DNA of 64,000 bases from an uncultured Lachnospiraceae bacterium (GTDB lineage Bacteria; Bacillota; Clostridia; Lachnospirales; Lachnospiraceae), in NCBI GenBank assembly GCA_902781655.1, contig CACZJZ010000004.1, forward strand, positions 62,001 to 126,000. Direction: 5' to 3'. The translations under genes and the position numbers were made by a program. The first letter of the stretch is position 1, and each line of letters opens with the position of its first letter. Shown here in pieces: positions 35,543-44,800 of the stretch. The notes beneath the pieces were generated by a model. The model did not search any database. It saw only the letters and a list, made by a program, of their open reading frames with translations, and had not been told where the DNA came from.

Positions 35543-36961
35543 TCAAAGATCTCCATACACCGATTTTGCCATATCCGCCGTGTATGCCGCAAGCTTCTCG
35601 AGCGCCATCGCATGCGATGCCTTGAAGTAGAAGACCGTCTCCGGACCGAGAAGAGCGCGCAGGACAGGCTCTGCCTCCTCCCTGCTATGGCAGATGCGCA
35701 CATCCGCAAGGCCGCGGCGCTCTGCCTCATCCGCAATCCAGCCTGCTGCCCTGCCCACTGTGATCAGCGTATCAATATTTCCCTCCGCCGCGGCGCGCCC
35801 GACCTCCCGGTGCAGCCGCTCCTCCGCGTCCCCGAGCTCCATCATATCGCCGAGCACAGCCACATGACGCTGTCCCTTCGTATGCGACAGCGTCAGAAGT
35901 CCCGCCTTCATCGACTGCGGATTGGCGTTATATGTATCGTTGTAAACAATAATCCCCTCCGGCAGGCGGACCGTCTCCATCCGCATCGCGGTCGGCACAT
36001 AATGGGCGATCCCGGCTGCAATCTCCTTTGCCGTCATGCCGTAATGCATCCCGATCGCGGCCGCCGTCAGCGCCGGATAGATCATGTGGCGCCCCAGCGC
36101 CGGCACCTTCACCGGAAACGATCCGTCCGGCGTCTCCATCGTGAACTGCACTGCGTCCTGCAGCGTGTCCTCAATATGCACCGCGCGGAACGTGCAGTCC
36201 CTGCTCTCACCGACCCAGGCAAAATGAAACTTTTCCTGCTTCTCTCTGTCCTCCCGGAGCGTCCGCAGATAGGCGTCGTCGCCGTTCATGACAGCCAGTC
36301 CGCCCTCCGCAAGGCCGCCGAAGATCTCGCATTTTGCCTTGAAAATGTTCTCCTTCTTTCCCCCGAGATTGCCGATGTGCGCCTCTCCGATATTGGTGAT
36401 GACCGCGCAGGTGGGCTGCGCGATGTGCACGAGATAGTCAATCTCGCCGAAATGATTCATTCCCATTTCGACGACAGCCATCTGTGTCCCGCGGTCAAGA
36501 CGCAGAATCGTCCGCGGCACGCCGATATTATTGTTGAAATTGGCCTCCGTCCGGAGCGTGCAAAATCGCTCCGACAGCACGGCATAGATCATGTCCTTCA
36601 TCGTGGTCTTGCCGACGCTGCCCGTCACCGCGACCACCGGAATGGCAAAGCGGCGCCGGTACGCCCGCGCCAGATCTCCGGCTGCGAGCAGCGTATCCTG
36701 CACCTTTACATAAAATTTTCCCGGCATATATTCATCCGGGTCCTCGGACACGACCGCTCCTGAAGCGCCTGCCGCGAGGGCCGCCTTCACAAACCTGTGA
36801 CCGTCCGCCTTTTCTCCCCGGAACGCAAAGAATACATTGCCAGGCTTTATCCTCCGGTTGTCGCTCTCCGCTCCCGTGATCGGCGTGTCCTCCCCGCGGA
36901 AGTCTCCCAGCAGCTCCCCGTGGACCGCCTCCCGCAGCTCCCTCAGTGTTATTGTCTCCAT
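35543..36961 (-). CDS. murF: UDP-N-acetylmuramoyl-tripeptide--D-alanyl-D-alanine ligase
   Basis: 472 residues. Adds D-Ala-D-Ala to UDP-MurNAc-tripeptide, the last cytoplasmic peptidoglycan step. Mur ligase motifs: ATP-binding VTGSVGKTTMKDM, TEANFNNNIGVPRTIL, VVEMGMNHFGEI, NIGEAHIGNLG, and YNDTYNANPQSM in the C-terminal domain. The start overlaps the end of ddl by 13 bases, with AGGAG six bases upstream inside ddl. The pairing with ddl makes functional sense: Ddl makes the dipeptide MurF attaches. Confidence 0.96.
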   Translation of the reverse strand: METITLRELREAVHGELLGDFRGEDTPITGAESDNRRIKPGNVFFAFRGEKADGHRFVKAALAAGASGAVVSEDPDEYMPGKFYVKVQDTLLAAGDLARAYRRRFAIPVVAVTGSVGKTTMKDMIYAVLSERFCTLRTEANFNNNIGVPRTILRLDRGTQMAVVEMGMNHFGEIDYLVHIAQPTCAVITNIGEAHIGNLGGKKENIFKAKCEIFGGLAEGGLAVMNGDDAYLRTLREDREKQEKFHFAWVGESRDCTFRAVHIEDTLQDAVQFTMETPDGSFPVKVPALGRHMIYPALTAAAIGMHYGMTAKEIAAGIAHYVPTAMRMETVRLPEGIIVYNDTYNANPQSMKAGLLTLSHTKGQRHVAVLGDMMELGDAEERLHREVGRAAAEGNIDTLITVGRAAGWIADEAERRGLADVRICHSREEAEPVLRALLGPETVFYFKASHAMALEKLAAYTADMAKSVYGDL

Positions 36962-38031
36962 CCCGCGCTCCTATCGCAAAGTTTCAACGCATCCTCCACG
37001 ATGTACTCGCACAGATCCTCGTATGACATACCAACCGCGGCGGCCTCCTGCGGCACAAGGCTGGTCGGCGTCATGCCGGGCAGCGTGTTGACCTCGAGAA
37101 ACCATACCCGGTTCTCCGCATCGACAATAAAATCGCTCCGGGAGTAGGTCCTGAGACCCAGAATCTGGTGCACGGCGAGCGCCATTTCTCCCATGCGTTT
37201 CTCCACCTCCGCGGTACAGCGGCCCGGGCAGATCTCATCGGTCGCGCCCGCCGCGTACTTATTGGAATAATCATAGAACCGCGTCTTCGGAACGATCTCC
37301 ACAGAGGGGAGAGCCCGGTCTCCGAGAACCGCCATCGTGAACTCCCGACCGGTCACATACTGCTCAATCAGCACATTGTCATCATAGGCGAGGACACTGC
37401 GGATCGCCGGCGCGAGCTGCTCCTGCTCCTTCACAATCACCACGCCGACCGACGACCCTCCTGTCGGCGTCTTGACGACACAGGGGGCCTTCCAGTCCGC
37501 CGCAATGGCGGGAATCTGCTTCTCTGACACATGCTTGTAGGATTTCCATGCCGGTGTATCCACCCCCTGCGGTGCCACCATCTCCTTGGTGATCATCTTG
37601 TCCATCGCCATCGCGGCGCCGAGATAGCCGGACCCGGTATAAGGAATTCCCATCAGGTCGAAGGCCGCCTGCACTCTGCCGTCCTCTCCGTTCAGCCCGT
37701 GCAGCGCGATAAATACCATATCCGCCCTGCTGCACAGCTCCAGCACACCGCGGCCGAAGAGAGACGGACTCTTCCATTTGCGCGAGGCCCGCACAGCATC
37801 GAGATCCGGCGCCTTCCCATCGAATACCACCGGCGCGAGTTCAGGCTGCGCATCAAAAAGCGTCTCAGGATGCGCCAACACGGCATCCCCCATGTCTTCC
37901 AATCCCAGAAACAGATCCACAAGCACCGCCTGGTGCCCCTTCTTCCTGAGCGCCGCACAGATTTTGGTGCCTGAGCTGAAGGAAATTTTCCGTTCGGTGG
38001 ACAACCCGCCGCATAATACTACAATCTTCAT
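36949..38031 (-). CDS. ddl: D-alanine--D-alanine ligase
   Basis: 360 residues, ATP-grasp enzyme. Motifs: VVLCGGLSTERKISFSSG at the N-terminus, FIALHGLNGEDGRVQAAFDLMGIPYTGSG, VVKTPTGGSSVGV, EQYVTGREFTMAVLG and the C-terminal FLEVNTLPGMTPTSLVPQEA. The segment of about 55 residues with FDAQPELAPVVFDGKAPDLD is a longer insertion than in E. coli DdlB, as in other Clostridia. It is translationally coupled to murF. Confidence 0.95.
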   Translation of the reverse strand: MKIVVLCGGLSTERKISFSSGTKICAALRKKGHQAVLVDLFLGLEDMGDAVLAHPETLFDAQPELAPVVFDGKAPDLDAVRASRKWKSPSLFGRGVLELCSRADMVFIALHGLNGEDGRVQAAFDLMGIPYTGSGYLGAAMAMDKMITKEMVAPQGVDTPAWKSYKHVSEKQIPAIAADWKAPCVVKTPTGGSSVGVVIVKEQEQLAPAIRSVLAYDDNVLIEQYVTGREFTMAVLGDRALPSVEIVPKTRFYDYSNKYAAGATDEICPGRCTAEVEKRMGEMALAVHQILGLRTYSRSDFIVDAENRVWFLEVNTLPGMTPTSLVPQEAAAVGMSYEDLCEYIVEDALKLCDRSAGWRQ

Positions 38032-38350
38032 GAAAACCTGCCCTTCCGGCGACCGCCGCAGTGTTCTTCTTCAAATTCACCAACACCGCTGCTCTGCCGC
38101 ACTGCATGAAATCCTGTTCCGGACGCACGGGGACAGACCGCATTTTGCTTTCCTGTTGTCCCGTTTTTCTATCTTCCAGCTGTCCCGCTGCGCACCCTGC
38201 TTCCCGCCCACAGGAATGCTGTTATCGTACCGCAATCTCCTGGCAGATTCCAGTCCCTCCCCGCGCATCAAAAAGCGGGATCCCCCGCCCGGCGCTGCCG
38301 CCGGACCAGAAGATCCCGTCCTTCCATGCTCTGTGACGATTATCTGTCCG
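38032..38350. other. Intergenic region ddl-amt
   Basis: 319 bases without a supportable gene. It holds the amt terminator (38270-38318) and the presumed ddl promoter region; the best -10 candidate on the minus strand is TACGAT near 38230, without a good -35. Confidence 0.5.
38270..38318 (-). terminator. Intrinsic terminator of the glnN-gltBD-amt operon
   Basis: CGGGATC/GATCCCG arms (38312-38318, 38276-38282) enclosing a CCGGCG...CGCCGG stem, followed by CTTTTTG on the minus strand. It lies 33 bases after the amt stop. Confidence 0.85.
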
Positions 38351-40144
38351 TCATTCCACATCCTGCAGAGCGGCCTCGTTGACCTCTCCGGTGCGGACCT
38401 TGACCACCTTCGTGACATTGTAGACAAAGATCTTGCCGTCGCCGATGTGTCCTGTGTAGAGCGCCCTGGTCGCCGCGCGGACAACGCTGTCCACCGGGAT
38501 CTTGCTGACGATGACCTCGACCTTTACCTTGGGCAGCAGCGTGGAATCGACCACGGCGCCGCGGTACCGCTCCGTGGTGCCCTTCTGAATGCCGCAGCCC
38601 ATAACCTGCGTCATTGTCATGCCGGTGACGCCCAGTTCATTGAGCGCCTTCTTGAGCTCGTCAAACTTTGACAGACGGCAGATGATGGAGACCTTGTGCA
38701 TACCGGTATCATAGACAGCAGGCAAAATCTTTCCATCCTCTGTCTTCACCGCTGCCGCAGTCGGCGTCTCCGCGCCGCTCACCCTGACCGCCGCGCCGAT
38801 CTGCGCGTCGGTGGCCTTCGTGATATCCTCCTCGCCGAGATCCGTGTTCTCATTCACATCCAGCGCCATGTTCGTGACATCCGAGATGGCAAATCCGGAA
38901 TAAGCGCTGGCAAGTCCATGCTCGTGAATGTCGAGGCCGTCGATCTCCACCTGCGCAGGTACACGAAGACCGATGGTCCTGTCAATGATTTTGAAGACAA
39001 TAAACATCACAACGAGGACATAGACATCAATCGCCAGGATACCGAGCGCCTCAATGCCAAGCTGCTTCACGCCGCCTCCATAGAACAGGCCCTTGCCGAC
39101 GCCGTCGGTCCCATTGGAGAAGAGACCTACCGCGAGAGTGCCCCACACGCCGTTGACAAAGTGAACGGAGACCGCGCCGACCGGATCGTCGATCTTCGCG
39201 ACGTTGTCGAAGAATTCGACGGAGAGCACCACCAGAATGCCAGAGACAAAGCCGATGAAGAAGGCGCCTGCCGGGCTGACACAGTCACAGCCGGCCGTGA
39301 TTGCCACAAGTCCCGCCAGCGCCGCGTTGAAGGTCATGGAGACGTCAGGCTTGCCGTAGCGCAGCCAGGTGAAGATCATGCAGACTGTTGTGGCGACGGC
39401 TGCCGCGAGGTTTGTGTTCATGAAGACAAGGGATGCGGAAGCGGCATCCTCGGGCGTCGCCATGGCGACGGTGGAGCCGCCGTTGAACCCGAACCAGCAG
39501 AACCAGAGGATGAAGACACCGAGCGCCGCGGCCGTCATGTTGTGGCCGGGAATCGCTCTTGCCTTGCCGTTCTTGTCATACTTGCCGATGCGCGGTCCGA
39601 GCATCCAGGCACCGAGCATCGCGATGATACCACCGACGTTGTGAACCTGCGCGGATCCGGCAAAATCATGGAATCCGAGATCGGCAAGCCAACCGCCGCC
39701 CCAGCTCCAGTGTCCGCAGATCGGATAGACGAGCAGGGAGATCATCGCCGAGTACACGCAGTATGCCTTGAAATTGGTGCGCTCAGCCATGGATCCGGAG
39801 ACGATCGTCGCAGCCGTCGCGCAGAACACCGTCTGGAAAATCACGTAACACCAGAGCGGCATCGTCTGCGGAACAACGCTGTCCGCGGCGGTGTAGCTGC
39901 CGCTGATGAAGAAATCCGGTGTGCCGATGAATCCGCCGAGTCCGCCGTGGAACATCAGCGAGAAACCGATGAACCAGAAACAGGGTGTACCGATGCAGAA
40001 GTCCATCATATTTTTCATCAGAATATTCCCCGTATTCTTGGCTCTCGTCAGGCCTGCCTCACAGAGTGCAAATCCGGCCTGCATGAAGTAGACCAGAGCT
40101 GACGCAATGAGGACCCATGCGACAGTGTTGACATTAATTTCCAT
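38351..40144 (-). CDS. amt: Ammonium transporter fused to a C-terminal PII signalling domain
   Basis: 597 residues. Residues 1 to about 415 are an Amt channel with eleven hydrophobic segments: MQAGFALCEAGLTRAKN, FAGSAQVHNVGGIIAMLGAWMLGPR, GFNGGS, and the HFVNGVWGTL histidine block. An acidic linker leads to a PII/GlnK domain at 482-597: KVSIICRLSKFDELKKAL, GMTMTQVMGCGIQKG, RYRGAVVDSTLLPKVKVEVIV, and TGHIGDGKIFVYNV. In free PII proteins the T-loop Tyr51 is uridylylated; here that position is Val. The domain would gate the channel in response to ATP/ADP and 2-oxoglutarate without covalent control. ATG 40144 follows GAGGAGG. Last gene of the nitrogen operon. Confidence 0.95.
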   Translation of the reverse strand: MEINVNTVAWVLIASALVYFMQAGFALCEAGLTRAKNTGNILMKNMMDFCIGTPCFWFIGFSLMFHGGLGGFIGTPDFFISGSYTAADSVVPQTMPLWCYVIFQTVFCATAATIVSGSMAERTNFKAYCVYSAMISLLVYPICGHWSWGGGWLADLGFHDFAGSAQVHNVGGIIAMLGAWMLGPRIGKYDKNGKARAIPGHNMTAAALGVFILWFCWFGFNGGSTVAMATPEDAASASLVFMNTNLAAAVATTVCMIFTWLRYGKPDVSMTFNAALAGLVAITAGCDCVSPAGAFFIGFVSGILVVLSVEFFDNVAKIDDPVGAVSVHFVNGVWGTLAVGLFSNGTDGVGKGLFYGGGVKQLGIEALGILAIDVYVLVVMFIVFKIIDRTIGLRVPAQVEIDGLDIHEHGLASAYSGFAISDVTNMALDVNENTDLGEEDITKATDAQIGAAVRVSGAETPTAAAVKTEDGKILPAVYDTGMHKVSIICRLSKFDELKKALNELGVTGMTMTQVMGCGIQKGTTERYRGAVVDSTLLPKVKVEVIVSKIPVDSVVRAATRALYTGHIGDGKIFVYNVTKVVKVRTGEVNEAALQDVE

Positions 40145-40180
40145 AACGTTATCCTCCTCATAAGATGATGGTAACTATAA

Positions 40181-40223
40181 ACAAAAGAGGCCGCCCCAGA
40201 GCCCTGATTGCTCTGAGACAGCC
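40181..40223 (-). terminator. Intrinsic terminator/attenuator in front of amt
   Basis: On the minus strand a 14-bp stem (40210-40223 with 40189-40202, some G-U pairs), a seven-base loop and then TCTTTTGTTT. It lies 36 bases before the amt start, leaving no room for a separate promoter after it, so amt expression appears to depend on read-through. Confidence 0.75.
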
Positions 40224-40234
40224 CCCTTGCTGTC
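40217..40234 (-). promoter_or_regulatory. Hexaloop hairpin overlapping the amt attenuator (ANTAR-type candidate)
   Basis: On the minus strand GACAGC, loop AAGGGG, GCTGTC: a perfect 6-bp stem with a six-base loop having A at 1 and G at 4. Its 3' arm is part of the terminator 5' arm, so the two structures exclude each other. Confidence 0.5.
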
Positions 40235-40263
40235 AAAAGATCACTATTTCCTGCAGTGTTTCC

Positions 40264-41784
40264 TCAGATTTCCTTTAATGTCGTATATCCCATCAGGAAC
40301 CGGTCCACCTCCGCCGCACACTGACGGCCCTCCTCGATGGCCCACACCACCAGGGACTGTCCCCGATGGCAGTCGCCTGCCGTGAATACCTTGTCCACGG
40401 AGGTCCTGTAGTGATTTTCCTCCGTGACGATGGTCCCCCGGCCGCTGCGCGGCGCGCCGAACGCCTCGGCGGTGTACGGCTCGCACCCGACGAACCCCGC
40501 CGCGATGAGAAGCAGCTGGCAGGGAAGTTCCTTCTCGGTGCCGGGAACCTCCACCATCTGACGGTTTTCGAAACGGACCCTGACGGTCCGGATTTTCTTC
40601 AGTTCTCCCTTTTTGCTGGTGATGAATTCCTTCACTGTGGTCTCGTAGACTCTCGGATCATGGCCGAATTTGTAAATGGCCTCCTCATGCCCGTAATCGG
40701 TCTTCTTGACCAGCGGCCATTCCGGCCACGGGTTCGAGGCTCTCCGCTCCGCCGGCGGCTCCGGCATCATCTCGAGCGCGGTCACCGAACGGCATCCGTG
40801 GCGGATCACGGTCCCGATGCAGTCATTGCCGGTGTCGCCGCCGCCGACGACGACCACATCCTTGTCCTTTGCGCTGATAAAACCGCCCGCTCTCTGCAGG
40901 TCCGCCGCTCCTCTGCCGGAAATACCCAGCAGCGCATGCGTCGTGGATTTCAGAAAATCGACAGCAAAATACACGCCCCTGATCTCGGACGGCTGCGATA
41001 TCCCGCTGCCTGTCACCGTCCCGGAGAGTCTGCGCGGCTCCTTTGCGCCACAGGCCAGGATCACGGCGTCGTACTCCTTCTTTAACTCCTCCGCGGTCAC
41101 GTCCACACCGACGTTGACGCCGCACCGGAATACCACACCCTCCTCCTCCATCAGCTTCTGGCGCCGGAGAACAACACGCTTGTCGAGCTTCATGTTCGGG
41201 ATGCCGTACATCAGCAGGCCGCCGATCCGGTCCTCCCGCTCGAATACCGTGACGCTGTGCCCGCGGTGATTCAGCTGGTCAGCCGCCGCGAGTCCGGCCG
41301 GGCCGCTGCCGACGATCGCGATTTTCTTGCCGCTGCGGACCGCCGGAATACGCGGCCTGATGTATCCGTTGGTAAACGCCGTCTCGATCAGAAAGCGCTC
41401 ATTATCATGCACAGTCACCGGATCGTCATACTCGCCGCACACGCAGGCCTTCTCGCACAGCGACGGACAGACCCGCCCGGTAAACTCAGGAAAATTGCTC
41501 GTCTTCAGAAGCCGGGACAGCGCGTGCTGATCGTTTCCGCGGTAGATCTGGTCGTTCCATTCCGGAATCAGATTGTGAAGCGGGCAGCCGGTCACCATCC
41601 CATGCAGCTTCATCGCCGACTGGCACAGCGGAACGCCGCAGTTCATGCATCGCGCTGCCTGCTCCCGGCGCTCCTCCGCGCCAAGATTCGTGTGAAACTC
41701 CTCGAAGGTGCGGATTCTCTCCGCCGGCGGCACATCCGGACTGCTTACCCTCTGATATTCTAGAAACCCCGTTGGCTTTCCCAT
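40264..41784 (-). CDS. gltD: Glutamate synthase small subunit (NADPH, FAD)
   Basis: 506 residues. Supplies electrons to GltB. The N-terminal region has the two Fe-S cysteine groups (CMNCGVPLC and CPSLCEKACVCGE). FAD-binding AIVGSGPAGLAAADQLN and NADPH-binding VVVVGGGDTGNDCIG follow, then the C-terminal TAGDCHRGQSLVVWAIEEGR. ATG 41784 has AGGAG ten bases upstream. It follows gltB by 60 bases; the next downstream gene is amt, behind an attenuator-like hairpin. Confidence 0.96.
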   Translation of the reverse strand: MGKPTGFLEYQRVSSPDVPPAERIRTFEEFHTNLGAEERREQAARCMNCGVPLCQSAMKLHGMVTGCPLHNLIPEWNDQIYRGNDQHALSRLLKTSNFPEFTGRVCPSLCEKACVCGEYDDPVTVHDNERFLIETAFTNGYIRPRIPAVRSGKKIAIVGSGPAGLAAADQLNHRGHSVTVFEREDRIGGLLMYGIPNMKLDKRVVLRRQKLMEEEGVVFRCGVNVGVDVTAEELKKEYDAVILACGAKEPRRLSGTVTGSGISQPSEIRGVYFAVDFLKSTTHALLGISGRGAADLQRAGGFISAKDKDVVVVGGGDTGNDCIGTVIRHGCRSVTALEMMPEPPAERRASNPWPEWPLVKKTDYGHEEAIYKFGHDPRVYETTVKEFITSKKGELKKIRTVRVRFENRQMVEVPGTEKELPCQLLLIAAGFVGCEPYTAEAFGAPRSGRGTIVTEENHYRTSVDKVFTAGDCHRGQSLVVWAIEEGRQCAAEVDRFLMGYTTLKEI

Positions 41785-41844
41785 AAACTCTTCACTCCTG
41801 CTTTGATTCTGCCGGTTTCTCCGCGCCGCCTGGCAGCGCCCTGA

Positions 41845-44800
41845 TCACGCGATGGATCCCGAGACCTCTCTGAACGCCTCCAGCACCGCGCTGTCGTGCG
41901 GGATGCCCTGTTCCTCGTACTTGCTGATGGCGATCAGCATCTTCTGGTAATCATTCGGCACGATCTTCTTGAAGCTCGGCAGATATTCCTCGAAGTGATC
42001 GAGAATCTCGTGTCCCAGCTCCGAGTCGGTCTCCTTCACATAGTCCGTGAGAATGACATGGAGCTCGGCGATGTCGTACTTCTCCGTCACCTCCTGGAAC
42101 GAATCCATGTCCTTGTTCATTCTCCGGTACAGGCTGTGATCCGTATCCAGCACATAGGCGATGCCTCCGCTCATGCCGGCGGCAAAATTCTTGCCGGTCG
42201 GCCCGAGAATGACGGCCCGTCCGCCGGTCATATACTCAAGACCGTGGTCTCCGCATCCCTCCGCCACCGCGACGGCACCGGAATTACGGACGCAGAAACG
42301 CTCGCCCGCCCGTCCGCAGACATAAGCCTTGCCTGCCGTGGCGCCGTACAGCGCCACATTGCCGATGATGATATTTTCACTTGCCCGGAACGGCGAGGAT
42401 TTTGGCGGAACCACCACCAGTTTGCCTCCGGAAAGGCCCTTGCCGAATCCGTCGTTGGCGTCTCCGGTCAGCCTGAGCGTCAGTCCCTTGGGGATGAACG
42501 CGCCGAACGACTGTCCGCCGCCGCCCTCCGCATGGACGACAAAGCTGTCCTCGCGCAGACGATCTCCGAACTGCGCCGTGATCTCGCTGCCGAGAATCGT
42601 GCCGAACGCCCGGTCCGTGCTCGAGACCTTCAGGCTGATCTCTCCTTTCGCCTGATTCTCCGGTCCGTGCAGCGCCTTGTCAAAGGCCGGCAGTAGTTTG
42701 GACTCATCCAGCGTCTTCTCCAGATGGAAGTTGTAGACATGATCCGGATCGAAATGTCGGTCCGGAGCGTGTGCGAATTCCGGATCAAGAATGGCGGAGA
42801 GATCCACCGTCCTCGCGAACCCGGCGATCACGCCGTCGTCCTTGTATTCCTTCTTCTTCAGGCAGTCCGTGCGCCCGATCATATCGTTCAGCGTGCGGAA
42901 CCCGAGGGACGCCATGATCTCGCGGACCTCCTCCGCGATGAACCGCATAAAGTTCACGACGTATTCCGGCTTTCCGGCAAACCGCTTCCGGAGCTTCTCA
43001 TTCTGGGTCGCGATACCGACCGGGCAGGTGTCCTTCGAGCAGACCCGCATCATCATGCACCCCATGCATACAAGCGGTGCCGTGGCAAAACCAAACTCCT
43101 CCGCGCCGAGCATAGCCGCAACGACTACATCCCTGCCGGTCATCAGCTTGCCGTCCGTCTCAATGCAGACCCGGTTCCGGAGTCCGTTCTGAATCAGGCT
43201 CTGATGCGCCTCCGATACGCCGAGTTCCCACGGCAGGCCCGCGTGATGCACGGAACTGTACGGCGCCGCGCCGGTGCCGCCGTCATAGCCGGAGATCAGG
43301 ATTACCTGCGCTCCTGCCTTGGCCACGCCGCTCGCGATCGTGCCGACGCCGTCCTCCGAGACGAGCTTCACGGAGATCCGGGCACGCCGGTTCGCGTTCT
43401 TGAGATCATAGATCAGCTGCGCCAGATCCTCGATGGAATAAATATCGTGATGCGGCGGCGGCGAAATCAGGGCTACGCCTGGCGTGGAGTAGCGGATCTT
43501 CGCAACCCAGGGGTACACCTTTTTCCCGGGCAGATGGCCGCCCTCGCCAGGCTTGGCTCCCTGCGCCATCTTGATCTGGATTTCCTGCGCGCTGCCGAGA
43601 TACGCCGAGGTAACGCCGAAGCGCCCCGAGGCGACCTGCTTGATCGCGCTGTTGCGGTTCGTGCCGAACCGTGCCGGGTCCTCTCCGCCCTCGCCGGTGT
43701 TGGATTTGCCTCCGAGGGAGTTCATCGCCTCCGCCAGCGTCTCATGCGCCTCCTTCGAGATCGATCCGAAGGACATGGCTCCTGTCTTGAACCGTCGCAC
43801 GATCGATTCGACCGGCTCCACCTCCTCCAGCGGAACCGGATCCCCCGCCGGGACAAAATCCATGAGACTGCGCAGGGTGTGCGGGCGCGGCGACTCGTCA
43901 ATGCGCTTCGTGTATTCCCTGAACTGCTCAAAATTTCCAGTCCGCACCGCCTGCTGCAGCGTGATGATGGTCTCCGGACTGTAGAGGTGATCCTCCTTAT
44001 CCCGGCCGCTTCTGAGGCAGTGGAACCCGATCGAATCGAGCGTTGTGTCGGTGGAAAGGCCCAGCGGATCGAAGGCCTGATCATGACGCCATGTCACATT
44101 GTCCTGAATCTCCCGGATACCGATGCCGCCGACCCGGCTGACCGTGCCGGTGAAGTACTTGTCCATCACCTCGTCCGACAGGCCGATCGCCTCGAAAATG
44201 CGGGCTGACTGATAAGACTGAATCGTAGAGATGCCCATCTTGGCCGCGATCTTCACCACCCCGCCGAGCAGTGCCTTGTTGTAGTCCTCTATCGCGGTGT
44301 GATAGTCCTTGTCCAGAATGCCCAGATCGATCAGCTCCGCGATGCATTCATGTGCAAGGTACGGATTGATCGCCCGCGCGCCGAAGCCGAGAAGCGCAGC
44401 CATCTGATGCACATCCCGCGGCTCGCCGCTCTCCAGAATCAGCGAAATGGCGGTCCGCTTCTTCGTCCGGACCAGGTGCTGCTCCACGCTGGACACCGCC
44501 AGAAGTGCCGGGATCGGAACGTGGTTTTCATCAATGCCGCGGTCTGACAAAATGATGATGTTCTGCCCGTTCGCCGCCGCGCGGTCTACCGCGATATTCA
44601 GCTGCTCGAGCGCGCGCTCCAGCGAGGTATTTTTGTAATACAGAATCGGAATCGTCGTGGTGCGGAAGCCCGGCTGGTCGAGCGCCCGGATCTTCATGAG
44701 ATCCACGCCGGTCAGAATCGGATCGTTCACCTCCAGCACTCGGCAGTTCCCGCTCTTCTCATTGAGCAGGTCTCCATCTGAGCCGATGTACACCGTCGTG

